Positions 7,851 through 18,449 of a stretch of DNA of 64,000 nt are shown one piece after another. The notes under the pieces were generated by a model. That model saw nothing but the letters and a program-made list of their open reading frames with translations. It was not told the origin of the DNA and ran no database searches. Source of the stretch: Sandaracinaceae bacterium (GTDB lineage: Bacteria > Myxococcota_A > Polyangia > Polyangiales > Sandaracinaceae); the NCBI GenBank assembly GCA_020633195.1, contig JACKEC010000015.1:1-64000 (forward strand), written 5' to 3'. A program made the translations under genes and the position numbers. Position 1 is the first letter of the stretch; the number at the start of each line of letters is the position of its first letter.

Positions 7851-9675
7851 CTACTCCAGCTCCACGTGAACGGTCATCGCGTCGCGCGACAGCGAGAACA
7901 CGGTCGCCACTTGCTGGACGACGGGGTGCTCGCGCGCGCGCGCTTCGGTGTCGCGGCGTCGCCCCTCGAGCTCCTCGTGGGCGCGCTCCACCATGGTCTT
8001 GGTGCCGCGGTTCGGGTCGTGCTCGACGATGCGGACGGTCGGCCGGCCCCCCAGCGCCCGGGCCGCCGCGTCGGCGATCGCGGCGAGCGCGTCGGGCGCC
8101 TGGGCCTGGGCGCCGAAGAAGGAGCCGGGGTCGAAGCCGATGACGACCTCGTCGGTCCCGACGGCGACGGGGTGGCCGTGCTGGAGGACCGCGCCGAGGG
8201 CGGGCTTGCCGTCCATGACGGCGTCGACCAGCGCTTGCCAGGGGCGCGCCGGCGGCGCGGCGACAGGGGCCGGCGCGGCCACGGGCTCCGGAGCGCGCGC
8301 GGCGCCGCGGCAGGACCAGCAGCTCGACGCGGGGCGCGGGTGGCGGCTCAGGGCGTGGGGCTGGCGCGGCGGCGCGCGCGGGGCGCGGCCGGCGGCGCGT
8401 CGCGGCAGGGGCCGGCGTGGCGGGCTTCGGGGCGCCTCTGCGGCAGACGCGTGACCTCCGCGCGCGGACCCGAGCTCGAGCCCTGGGCGCCCGGACCGCG
8501 CGGGCGCGGGGCGCTCCCGCCGCCCGAGCCGCCGCCGCGGCGCTCCATCGCCTCGAGGCGCGCCACCAGCTCGGCCAGCGGGAGGAGCGGCGGTCGCGTC
8601 GCGAGGCGCACGAGGCCCATCTCCAGCGTGGTGCGCGGGTTGCCGCTCTGCGCGACGTCCTCGACGACCCGCGACAGGGCGCTGAACGCGCGGTGGAGCT
8701 CCTGGACGTCCACGCTCTCGGCGGCCTGGGCGGCGCGCGCGCGCTCTTCGGGGACCATCGCCACCAGCTCGGTCTCCGCGCCCGAGACGCGCAGCACGAC
8801 CATGTCGCGCACGAGCTCGAGGAGCTGCTTGGCGAAGTGCAGCGTGTCCAGGCCGCGCCCGGCGAGCTCGTCGACGAGCGTCAGGACCGCCGCGCCGTCG
8901 CCGGCGAGGACGGCCTCCGCGATCCCGTGCACGACCTCGCGGTCGGCGATGCCGAGCACCCGCGCGACCTCTTTGCCTTCGAGGTGCGAGCCCCCGAACG
9001 CGACGATCTGATCGAGCAGGGTCAGCGCGTCCCGCATCGAGCCGGCCGCCTCGCGGGCGACCATGGCGACCGCCTCGTCGTCGGCGGTGACGCTCTCGGT
9101 GGCGAGGATCTCGCGCACCCGGTCGCTGACGACCTGCTGCGGGATCAGCCGAAAGTCGTAGCGCTGGCACCGCGAGCGGATGGTCACGGGGACCTTGTGG
9201 ATCTCCGTCGTGGCGAAAATGAACTTGACGTGATCCGGCGGCTCCTCGAGCGTCTTGAGGAACGCGTTGAACGCGCCCGTCGACAGCATGTGGACCTCGT
9301 CGACGATCACGACCTTGAAGCGCGAGCTCTGCGGTCGGTAGGGGAGCGACTCCTGGAGCCGGCGGACGTCGTCGACGCTGTTGTTCGAGGCGCCGTCCAT
9401 CTCCTGCACGTCGGCCGAGCGGCCCGCGGTGATCCCCACGCACTGCTCGCACTCGCCGCACGGCTCGGGGGTCGGGCCCTTCTCGCAGTTGAGCGCCTTG
9501 GCGAGGATCCGCGCGGTGGTCGTCTTGCCGACCCGCGCACGCCGGTGAAGAGGAACGCGTGGGCCACCCGGCCCGCCTCGATGGCGTTGCCCAGGGTGCG
9601 CGTCACGTGCTCCTGGCCGACGAGGTCGGCGAAGGTCTGCGGACGGTACTTCCGGGCGAGGACGGTGTAGGCCAT
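7851..9675 (-). CDS. dnaX: DNA polymerase III subunit gamma/tau, reading frame disrupted at two points
   Basis: DnaX is the clamp-loader ATPase. The ATG at 9675 opens MAYTVLARKYRPQTFADLVG. At about 9532, inside the Walker A loop, the frame reads GVRGS instead of GVRGVGKTTTAR. Inserting one base restores VGKTTTARILAKALNCEKG, the zinc-binding CGECEQC, the DEVHMLS Walker B and SRC sensor motifs, and domain III. This middle frame stops at 8348 in an Ala/Pro/Arg-rich linker. The C-terminal domain (RPWQALVDAVMDGKPALG to MTVHVELE) continues in a third frame to 7851. Each change equals one missing base, and the restored product would be about 608 aa. The first break is lethal if real, so a sequencing error is likely. 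The second could be an error or a -1 frameshift, since dnaX uses one in some bacteria, but I see no slippery heptamer. Confidence 0.9.
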
Positions 9676-9698
9676 GGGAGCGCGGACCATAGCAGAGG

Positions 9699-10844
9699 TC
9701 AGCGACGGCGGAGCGCGGCGAGGCGACGTTCGATCTCCTTGGCGGCGCGCCCCTCGGCGGTCGCCAGCGCCCGGGTCAATCGGTCCCGCGCGTCCTGGGC
9801 GCGCCCGCTCGCGACGAGCGCGTCGACGCAGAGGAGCAGGCCCAGGGTGTCGTTCGGTCGCTGGGCGCAGGCGGCCTCGGCGGTGAGCACCGCGCCCTCG
9901 CCGTCGCCGAGCGCCATGCGGGCCTCGGCGAGGTGGAAGAGGATCGCGAACAGCAGCGGCTCGTCGTCTTCTTCGGCGCCCTCGAGCAGCTCACCGGCCC
10001 GCCGCAGGTGCGACGACGCCTCCTGCGCTTCGCCGCGCAGCAGGTTGGCGCGCCCGAGCCACAGCTCGACGTGCGGGTCGTCGGGGCTCGCGAGCAGCGC
10101 CTTCTCGAGCGTCTCGATCGCGGCCGGGTCGCCGTTGCTCAGCTGCGTGCGGCCGAAGTGCAAGAGCGCGTCCGGATCGTCGGGCGACTCGCGCAGGCGC
10201 CGGCGCGCCATGCGATCGGCGTCCCAGCCCGACGAGGCGAGCGCGCGGAGCTTCGTCGCGCGCCGCCAGCTCCAGAAGGAGAGGGCGGCGACGACGCCGA
10301 TCCCGAGCAGCGTCGCGTCGCCGAAGGACGGGCGGACCTCGTCGAGCGCGGTGCGGATCGTCCAGTAGTCGCCGCGCTCGAGCGCGATCGACGCGATCGG
10401 GTGGATGCCGAGCGAGAGGGTCATCGCGAAGCGGCCGAGCTCGAGCCGCACCAGGTTCTTCGCGGCGTCTGCGGGGCGCGCCTTGGTCCACGCGAAGGCG
10501 AGGAGCGCGATCAGCGCGAGGGTCGCCGGCCCGGCGGCGGCGATCGCCGCGCGCTCGAGCGGGGGCAGCGCGTCGGCGGGCGCCGGGTGGACGACGCCCC
10601 AGTAGACCCAGCTCGTGAACGTGTAGCTGACGCCCCGCTGCGTGAGCAGGCCGATCTGGACGAGCTGCGACGCGAGGACCGCCGCCGGGGTGCCGAGGTA
10701 GAGCGCGGCGGACCCGACGAGCCGGTGCTTGCGAGGCGTGATCGGCGGCAGGAAGTCGTTCGCGCCCGCGCGCCGCAGACGCACCACGACCGAGGAGGCG
10801 AAGGCCCCCCAGAGGACGAGCAGGATGATGGTGCCGAGCTCCAC
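9699..10844 (-). CDS. Membrane protein with C-terminal TPR repeats
   Basis: The predicted protein has 381 residues and starts with GTG at 10844. The N-terminal half has about five hydrophobic segments (TIILLVLWGAFASSVVV; LVGSAALYLGTPAAVLASQLV; AAGPATLALIALLAFAW; ALEV region; LLGIGVVAALSFWSW). From about residue 210 there are helical pairs typical of tetratricopeptide repeats, with the usual A/G/L spacing (DPDALLHFGRTQLSNGDPAAA-like units; PHVELWLGRANLLRGEAQEA). No metalloprotease HExxH is present. It lies 24 bp upstream of dnaX on the same strand. The function is unknown; TPRs suggest protein binding on the cytoplasmic side. Confidence 0.65.
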   Translation of the reverse strand: MELGTIILLVLWGAFASSVVVRLRRAGANDFLPPITPRKHRLVGSAALYLGTPAAVLASQLVQIGLLTQRGVSYTFTSWVYWGVVHPAPADALPPLERAAIAAAGPATLALIALLAFAWTKARPADAAKNLVRLELGRFAMTLSLGIHPIASIALERGDYWTIRTALDEVRPSFGDATLLGIGVVAALSFWSWRRATKLRALASSGWDADRMARRRLRESPDDPDALLHFGRTQLSNGDPAAIETLEKALLASPDDPHVELWLGRANLLRGEAQEASSHLRRAGELLEGAEEDDEPLLFAILFHLAEARMALGDGEGAVLTAEAACAQRPNDTLGLLLCVDALVASGRAQDARDRLTRALATAEGRAAKEIERRLAALRRR

Positions 10845-10873
10845 CGACCGTCAGTGTGACGCGGGAGCTCGGA

Positions 10874-12621
10874 TCACTCCATTCCGGCTTCCCGCATCAT
10901 CTCTTCCATGCTCTGCACGTGGTCGGGCTCCGCGGGGGCCTCGGGGGCCTCCTCTTCGGGGGGTGCCACGTCCTCGTCGGCGCCGTCCTCGTCCGCGCCG
11001 TCCTCGAGCTCCTGCATCATCTCTTCCATCGACTGGACGTGATCGTCGCCCTCGTCCTCGTCGTCGGCGTCGTCACCGCCGCCCTCGAGCTCGCGCATCA
11101 TGTCCTCGATCGACTGCACTCCGTCCGGCGTGTCGGGCGCGTCGTCGAGGTCGTCGTCGGGCAGCTCGTCGGGGAAGTCGTCGTCGTCGTCGCCGAGCGG
11201 CGTCGGGGTCGACGTCGGCCCGCCGTCCTCGGCGCCGAGGATCCACTGGCCGAACCCGACGGAGATCTCGGGCACGAACGTGATGAGCATGAGGCCGCCG
11301 AACATCAGGACGATGAAGGGCGCGACCGATCGGATCATGTGGCCCAGCGGCTTCTTGAACAGCGTCGAGGCGACGAAGAGGTTCAGGCCGACGGGCGGCG
11401 TGAGGTAGCCGATCTCGAGGTTGACGATGAAGATGATCCCGAAGTGCATCGGGTCCACGCCCATCGTCGCCGCGATCGGCGCGAGGAGCGGGATGAACAG
11501 GAACATCGCGCTGAGGATGTCCATCAGCATCCCCACCAGCAGCAGCAGCAGGTTGAGGATCAGCAGGAACGCGATGGGCTGGCCGCTCTCGGGTCGCAGG
11601 TCGAGGGACTCGATCCACTCGACCGCGAGATCGGGCACGTGCTTGAAGTGGAGGAACTCGCTGAACGCGAGCGCCGAGACCATGATCACGAGCAGCGACC
11701 CGAGGATGATCCCCGTCTCCTGCACGATGCTCGGCAGCTCGTCGAACTCGAGCGCGCGGTGGACGAACAGCTCGATGAGGACGGCGTAGACGACGCTGAC
11801 CGCCGAGGCCTCGACCACGGTGAAGAAGCCCGTGTAGATCCCGCCGAGGATGAGGATCGGGAAGAGCAGCGACCACAGGCCGTCGCGCAGCGACTCGCCG
11901 AGCGTGGCGAGGCTGAAGGGCTGACGCGAGGCCTTCCCCTTCACGCCGCGGTAGATGCAGAAGCCCGCGAGGAGGCCGCCGATCACGAGGCCGGGGCCGA
12001 AGCCCGAGGCGAACAGCTCGGAGGTGTCGATGCCCGCCCGCTGGTTGATCAGCGGGTAGATGATCATCGGGATCGACGGCGGGATCAGGATGCCCAGCGA
12101 GCCGCTCGAGGTGAGCAGGCCGTGGGTGAACCACTCCTCGTGGCCGTGCTTGATGAGGGTGGGCGCCATCATCGCGCCGATGGCGACGACGGTCGCGGGG
12201 CTCGAGCCGCTGATCGCGGCGAAGAGCATGCAGGCGACGACCGCGCTGACCGCGAGGCCGCCGGGCAGCCAGCCGATGAGCGCCTTGGAGAAGTCGATCA
12301 GCCGCTTGCTGATCTCGCCGCGCGCCATGATCGAGCCGCTGAGCATGAACAGCGGGACGGCGAGGAGGTTCTCGGTGTCCGCGAGGCCGTTGATCCGCTC
12401 GATCAGGTTGTTGAGATCCGTGAGCGGGTCGTCGTTCTCGGGCCACAGGAGGAAGCAGACGATCGTCACGACGCCGATCAGCGCGAACAGCGGCATGCCG
12501 AGCAGCGCGCACGCGATGATCGCGGAGACGACGAAGCCCCGGGGCCGAGCACGGGCGCGAGCGCCGCGCCGAGGACGAGGACCCCGAGCGCCGCGAGCTT
12601 GCGACGATCGCCGCTGGCCAT
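10874..12621 (-). CDS. dctM: TRAP transporter large permease subunit (DctM family), frame disrupted near N-terminus, long acidic tail
   Basis: This is the membrane permease of a tripartite ATP-independent periplasmic transporter for organic acids. The start is ATG at 12621, five bases after the dctQ stop (MASGDRRKLAALGVLVLG). At the CCCCGGGG run 12537-12544 the frame must shift, as if one base were missing, to continue with GFVVSAIIACALLGMPLFAL. The rest is a standard DctM: LFMLSGSIMARGEISKR, ISGSSPATVVAIGAMM, GSLGILIPPSIPMIIYP, GMLMDILSAMFLFIPLLAP and GYLTPPVGLNLFVAS. Restored length is about 582 aa. The last 120 residues are an unusual Asp/Glu-rich tail carrying three copies of VQSxE(D/E)MMxE. 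No dctP solute-binding gene is in the window. Confidence 0.88.
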
Positions 12622-12626
12622 GCCGG

Positions 12627-13826
12627 TCACTCTTCCTCCTCCGAGGCCTTCGCGGCCGGAGCGGGGGGCTCTTCGGGCGCAGTCGACGTCTCCGCTTCGG
12701 TCTCGGCTTCGGCCTTGGCGCGCGCCTCCTCTTCCTCGGCGATCTTCTTCGCCTCCTCCATGCCCTCCTCGGCGCCGGACTCGCCGTAGCTGCCGCCGGT
12801 GAACGCGGAGACCGCGGCGCCGACGAAGCGGAAGGTCGCGATCCCGAAGCCGACCGGCGCGGCGAGGATGCCGAGCCAGTCGGGGATGTCGGTGCCCTCG
12901 AGGAGCCCCCCGCGGCCGACCATGCCCTCGAAGCCGTACACGTAGCGGGTGCCGCCGAACGTGAACATCTCGGTCATGAACTCGTCGTCCGATGCGCGCG
13001 GCGCGAAGACGTACATGAAGCCGAGGAAGGTCATGAGCGCGCAGAAGACGGCCGCGGCGAGGAAGCCCGTGCCGTTGAGGTACTGCCGCAGGTTCTCCGG
13101 GAGGAGCTTCTGCGCCGCGCCCATCCGGATGTGCTTGCCCGCGTGCACGCAGATGCTCGCGCTGAGCAGACCGACCCACAGCAGCAGCATCAAGGAGACT
13201 TGCTTGGACCAGGTGTAGCCCTCGGGGATGTAGGCGACCGACACCCAGACCAGGAGCGCGCCCCCGAGGAGGCCTGAGCCCACGCGGACCGGCCAGCCCT
13301 CCTTCTTCTTCACCGCGTGGTAGGCGGTGAAGACGAGCGCCGAGAGGCCGAACGCGCCGGCGTAGACCATCCACGAGTCGAGGCTCGCGAAGACGAGCGA
13401 GATGCCCCACCCGGCGGCGACGCCGACCACCGCGAACCCCGCGGCGAGGCCGAGCTCGCGGCCCGTGCTCACCTCGGTGACCCCGGCGCGCATGCGTCCG
13501 AAGCGGCGACCCGAGTAGAGCCCGAAGCCCAAGACGAGCAGGCCGAGCACGAGCGAGACCCACGGGGCGATGTTCGCGTCGACCCAGGCGCGCGTCTCGA
13601 GATCCTCGACCCGGGCGAGCTTGGAGAAGAGCTCGCCGAGCTTGCTGTCGGGCGCGAGGATCCGCCGCGCGATCACGTCGACGAACACGACGACGGTGAT
13701 CGTGACGAGCGCGAACGAGACGACCGCCTTCTCGGCGTTGAAGACGGCGTCGTCGATCTTGCGCGCGACGCCGAAGAAACCACCGGAGGGCTTGGGCTCC
13801 GGGCCCGTGGGGGCGGCCTCCGACAT
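12627..13826 (-). CDS. dctQ: TRAP transporter small permease subunit (DctQ-like), enlarged
   Basis: The predicted protein has 399 residues, about twice a normal DctQ. The ATG at 13826 (MSEAAPTGPEPKPSGG) is preferred to a TTG 39 bases upstream. The N-terminal segment has AEKAVVSFALVTITVVVFVDVIARRIL, the typical first DctQ helix with its Asp. About 120 residues with extra membrane helices are inserted before the conserved half (LLLWVGLLSASICVHAGKHIRMGA, matching the xxGhhIrvd region of DctQ). A final helix and an acidic Ala/Glu-rich cytoplasmic tail ending KASEEEE follow. It forms an operon with dctM (5-bp gap). Both subunits having acidic tails is unusual and may mean they interact. Confidence 0.82.
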   Translation of the reverse strand: MSEAAPTGPEPKPSGGFFGVARKIDDAVFNAEKAVVSFALVTITVVVFVDVIARRILAPDSKLGELFSKLARVEDLETRAWVDANIAPWVSLVLGLLVLGFGLYSGRRFGRMRAGVTEVSTGRELGLAAGFAVVGVAAGWGISLVFASLDSWMVYAGAFGLSALVFTAYHAVKKKEGWPVRVGSGLLGGALLVWVSVAYIPEGYTWSKQVSLMLLLWVGLLSASICVHAGKHIRMGAAQKLLPENLRQYLNGTGFLAAAVFCALMTFLGFMYVFAPRASDDEFMTEMFTFGGTRYVYGFEGMVGRGGLLEGTDIPDWLGILAAPVGFGIATFRFVGAAVSAFTGGSYGESGAEEGMEEAKKIAEEEEARAKAEAETEAETSTAPEEPPAPAAKASEEEE

Positions 13827-13880
13827 GAACGAGCGAGCGTAGGCAGCCCGCCGCCGGTGGGTCAATGTCTTAGCGGGCGG

Positions 13881-14474
13881 CTAGAGCGCGGCGACCTTGC
13901 GGCCGAGCACCGGCGCGACGTCGCCCTCGACGTGCTCGACGGGGGTCTTGCCGAGCCAGCGGCAGAAGGTCTCGCACGCGAAGCGCGCCCCGGGGGCCGT
14001 CTCCGGCAGGGCCATGACCTCGACGAGCGGCGTGTGCGTCGCGGGGTGGAAGAAGCGGAGCCCGATGAACTGGTCCTTGCGCTCGAGGACCTCGGCGATG
14101 CGAGCCAGGTCCGGGCGCTCGACGTTGCACGCGAGCACGGCGCCGCGGCTGATGCTGCTCTCGACCGTCGCGAGGAGCGCGCGGCGGCTGCGGATGTCGC
14201 CGACCGTCGACTCGATGACGAGGTCGTGATCGCGCACCCGAGCCAGATCGCGAGTGAACGTCACGCGATCGCCGATTGCCTTGGCCTCGGCCAAGGTGAG
14301 CTCGCCGAGGGTCACGCGCATCGCGAGCGTCTTGTCGAGCCGCTTGCGCGCGAGATCCTGACGAGCCCCGGTCACGCAGATCGCGATCACGGGCAGCTCG
14401 GCCTCGGCGACGGCGGTGGCGATCGCGAGCCCGGCGGGTCCGGTTCCAACGACGGCGATGGCGTTCAGCGACAT
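13881..14474 (-). CDS. 3-hydroxyacyl-CoA dehydrogenase NAD-binding domain protein (short form)
   Basis: The predicted protein has 197 residues. The ATG at 14474 is preceded by AGGAG at a 6-nt spacing. It opens with a Rossmann nucleotide-binding loop (AIAVVGTGPAGLAIATAVAEA), and continues with DLVIESTVGDIRSRRALLATVE and a Ser/Asn region (GAVLACNVE), then GLRFFHPATHTPLVEVM. This last segment is the typical FFNP-like active-site region of the family, in which the His is conserved. The C-terminal helical 3HCDH domain is missing, so it is either a stand-alone NAD-binding variant or a truncated enzyme. It lies upstream of the TRAP genes on the same strand; a metabolic link is possible but not shown. 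Confidence 0.75.
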   Translation of the reverse strand: MSLNAIAVVGTGPAGLAIATAVAEAELPVIAICVTGARQDLARKRLDKTLAMRVTLGELTLAEAKAIGDRVTFTRDLARVRDHDLVIESTVGDIRSRRALLATVESSISRGAVLACNVERPDLARIAEVLERKDQFIGLRFFHPATHTPLVEVMALPETAPGARFACETFCRWLGKTPVEHVEGDVAPVLGRKVAAL

Positions 14475-14664
14475 CTGCGCTCCTCCCCCTGGATACGTGG
14501 CCGCTGGGTACGTGGCGCGCGCGCCTTTACACGTTCACAAGCCAGGGAGCGGTCAAGGTGGACGCGGACCGCGGCCGAGTCAACCGGATGGGGGTTTCTA
14601 AAGTGTTCCACGGATGAAACGCACGCTGATCCGGCTGTAAAGAGCTTGTCAACGAAGGTCCGGA

Positions 14665-14693
14665 TTGACGGGACACCTGCCGATTCGTACAGT
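14665..14693 (+). promoter_or_regulatory. Sigma70-type promoter of pyrG
   Basis: The -35 box TTGACG (14665-14670) and -10 box TACAGT (14688-14693) are separated by exactly 17 bases. They lie about 80 bases before the pyrG ATG in the 301-base intergenic region 14475-14775. That region is otherwise gene-free and also holds the divergent gene's upstream sequence, with a short repeated TACGTGGC at about 14495-14515. Confidence 0.6.
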
Positions 14694-14701
14694 CTGCTCC
14701 C

Positions 14702-14755
14702 GTGCGATGCGGGGCTCTGCGCCTAGAGCCTGCGTTCTCGCATGACCCCGCGCAC
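14702..14755 (+). promoter_or_regulatory. Structured pyrG leader (nested hairpins)
   Basis: Between the promoter and the pyrG start the leader can fold into an outer stem. GTGCG (bulge ATG) CGGGG at 14702-14714 pairs with CCCCGCGCAC at 14746-14755. An inner perfect hairpin GGCTCT-GCGCCT-AGAGCC lies at 14713-14730. The two compete for a few bases, so alternative structures are possible. No T-run follows, so this is not a simple attenuator. A control role is only a suggestion. Confidence 0.3.
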
Positions 14756-14775
14756 GGAATGTGAGGCTCGCCGCG

Positions 14776-16443
<1,668 letters not shown>

Positions 16444-16638
16444 GAGGTCGCGGCATCTCGCCCCCTCCGGGTGGCTCAGTGCGACATGGGCGTCGTGGCT
16501 CGCGGGTCCCTCGCGGGAACTAGCCCCGTCTGGGCAGCTGGCACGCGCGCTGCTGCATGAGCCGGCACGGCGCCCCGGTTGCTTGACACGTGGACGACCG
16601 GATGCGACTCGTGTCGGGCCCTGAGTGGCGGAGGAGAC

Positions 16639-17433
16639 ATGCGACAGCTTCGAATGGTGACGACATGGGTGGCGGCCCTGGCCCTGGTCTCGATGGCCGG
16701 GTGCGATGACAACACGAACCCGGGCACGGACAGCGGCCCGGGGCCTGGCACGGACGGCGGGGTCACGTTGATGGACTCGGGTCCGGGCTCGGACGACGCG
16801 GGTCCGACGGGTACGGACGCGGGGACCGACGCTGGCGGCGGCGGCTCCTGCACGGGTCCGAGCGGGCCTTGCAACGCGCTCGACGCGACGTCCTGCGGCT
16901 CCGGGATGGCCTGCGTGCTCTCGGGCAGCAGCGACACGATGTGGCAGACCGTCTGCATCATGGCGGGCGCCGGCACCCAAGGCTCGGCGTGCGACCCGAC
17001 GATGCAGGGCCAGTGCGCGGAGGGCTTCCAGTGCAGCAGCACGAGCAGCGTCTGCGAGAAGATCTGCTGTGAGACGGCCGACTGCAGCCCCGGCGACTTC
17101 TGCGGGCTCGTGGCCGGCGCGGAGGCGGGCTTCTGCTCGACGCCCGACGACTGCGACCTGATCGCCCAGACGGGCTGCCCCGCGATGCAGGGCTGCTACC
17201 CGAGCTCCGGCGGCCTCGCCTGCCTCGGCGCGGGCACCGTCGCCGAGGGCGCGACCTGCATGTTCACCAACGACTGCATGCCCGGCTTCGGCTGCCTCGG
17301 CCCGTCCGGCGGTCCCTCCGCCTGCCGCGCCTGGTGCGACATGGCGGCGATGCCGACCACGTGTCCGACGGGCTTCGCCTGCACCGGCGTGACCGGTCTG
17401 CCGGTGGGCGCCTGCACCCCCACGACTCCGTGA
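16639..17433 (+). CDS. Cysteine-rich lipoprotein with Asp/Gly-rich linker
   Basis: The predicted lipoprotein has 264 residues. The ATG at 16639 follows GGAGGAG at an ideal distance and opens a lipoprotein signal ending LVSMAGC. A 45-residue linker rich in D, G, T and P (DSGPGPGTDGG, DAGPTGTDAG) leads to a body with more than 20 cysteines in patterns such as CxSxxxxC and CCxxxxC, resembling disulphide-knot surface proteins of myxobacteria. A near-consensus TTGACA (16583-16588) lies 50 bases upstream and may be its -35 box. Function is unknown; probably cell-surface exposed. It shares architecture with the next gene (17527), suggesting a duplicated family. Confidence 0.75.
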   Translation: MRQLRMVTTWVAALALVSMAGCDDNTNPGTDSGPGPGTDGGVTLMDSGPGSDDAGPTGTDAGTDAGGGGSCTGPSGPCNALDATSCGSGMACVLSGSSDTMWQTVCIMAGAGTQGSACDPTMQGQCAEGFQCSSTSSVCEKICCETADCSPGDFCGLVAGAEAGFCSTPDDCDLIAQTGCPAMQGCYPSSGGLACLGAGTVAEGATCMFTNDCMPGFGCLGPSGGPSACRAWCDMAAMPTTCPTGFACTGVTGLPVGACTPTTP

Positions 17434-17439
17434 TCTGGA

Positions 17440-17467
17440 GCGCCCGGGCGATCCCTCGCCCGGGCGC
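17440..17467 (+). terminator. Strong hairpin after the Cys-rich lipoprotein gene
   Basis: A perfect 12-bp stem (GCGCCCGGGCGA paired with TCGCCCGGGCGC, loop TCCC) begins 7 bases after the stop at 17433. The T-rich tract (TTTCCCTTATCTT) starts only about 10 bases after the stem, so this may be a rho-independent terminator of weak type or a 3'-end stabilising hairpin. Confidence 0.55.
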
Positions 17468-17526
17468 GGCTCCTGCGTTTCCCTTATCTTCTCGTTCGTA
17501 CGACCTTGTTTTCGACGGCTTCATCG

Positions 17527-18335
17527 ATGTCGACCCGGGTGCTCGTCCTCTTCGCCGCGCTGGCGTGGATCGGGTGTGACGAGCAGAACGACACGCCTGA
17601 CGGCGGCCTGATGCGGGACGCCTCGGTCGGCGACGGCGGGGGCTTCGTCGACTCGGGCACGGTGGACGCCGCGGTCCCCGCCAGCGACGGCGGTGGCTTC
17701 GACGCGGGCGCGCCGCTCTGCGACGCGATCACCTGCGACCCGCGCGACGCTCGCGTCGGCTGCGGGACGGACGCGTGCGTGCTCCAAGGGGAGTCGCCGA
17801 GCTGCGCCGACGCGACGATCGGGCTGGTCACGGCGGGCATGCCCTGCACGGACGTCGCCGAGTGCGCGCCGGGCCTCGCGTGCTTCCAGGACGGGCTGAC
17901 CGGGGTCTGCGGCCGCGTTGCTGCCCGGAGGACGGCACGACCTGCGCGGTCGGGTCGCGCTGCGGCGGCGCCGGGACCCTCGTCGACGGGACCGAGACCG
18001 GCTGGGGTCAGTGTCTCGCCCTCCGCTCGTGCGACGTGCTCCGCCCCGAAGAGACCTGTGAGCCGCGCGAGGGCTGCTACCTCATCGACACGACGATGAT
18101 GACCGAGTGCCGGATCGCGGGCACCGCGGCGGCGGGAGAGCCCTGCGAGGTGCAGGAGGACTGCCGCGGCGGGCTCTACTGCGGCGGCATCGCGGCGGCG
18201 CGGCGGTGCGTCCGGCTGTGCGACGTGCGCGCCGACAACTGCCCGACGGCCGAGGGCCGCTGCGTCGCGCAGACCCACACCCCGGACGGCGTCGGGCTCT
18301 GCACGCTCGACATGATGACCGCCAACATGCGCTGA
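17527..18335 (+). CDS. Second cysteine-rich lipoprotein, frame disrupted near 17917
   Basis: The ATG at 17527 opens MSTRVLVLFAALAWIGC, a lipoprotein signal with lipobox AWIGC, then a D/G-rich linker (DGGLMRDASVGDGGGFVDSG) and a Cys-rich body. At about 17917 the sequence reads VCGRVAAR. With one extra base it continues as CCPEDGTTCAVGSRCGG, in register with the Cys pattern, and runs on to the TGA at 18333-18335. The missing base gives the premature stop seen in the first frame. The restored length is about 269 aa, similar to the upstream gene (264 aa). It is probably a sequencing error, because both halves keep coherent Cys spacing and codon bias. Confidence 0.7.
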
Positions 18336-18437
18336 GTCCGACGACGCGAAGCGTCGGAGGATCTCAGTGGGGAGCGCGAGGGGCTTGCCCCTCGCCGGAG
18401 AGAAATCGCCGAAGGCGATTTATCGACAGACCTTGAG
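18334..18437 (+). repeat. Three-hairpin intergenic repeat, copy 1
   Basis: A 104-base element starts within the stop codon of the preceding gene. It contains three hairpins: TCCGACG/CGTCGGA, GCGAGGGG/CCCCTCGC (loop CTTG) and ATCGCC-GAA-GGCGAT. They are separated by conserved spacers (GGATCTCAGTGGG, CGGAGAGAA). The same element occurs at 22498-22602 in the opposite orientation with about 92% identity by direct alignment. It resembles REP/BIME-type palindromic repeats. Confidence 0.8.
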
Positions 18438-18449
18438 AGCCGCCCGAGC

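Noticed and set aside
9699..10844. M50-like membrane peptidase
   Set aside because: No HExxH motif; TPR repeats explain the C-terminal half.
10856..12802. Plus-strand 648-aa ORF across dctM
   Set aside because: Shadow frame; the opposite strand has clear TRAP permease motifs.
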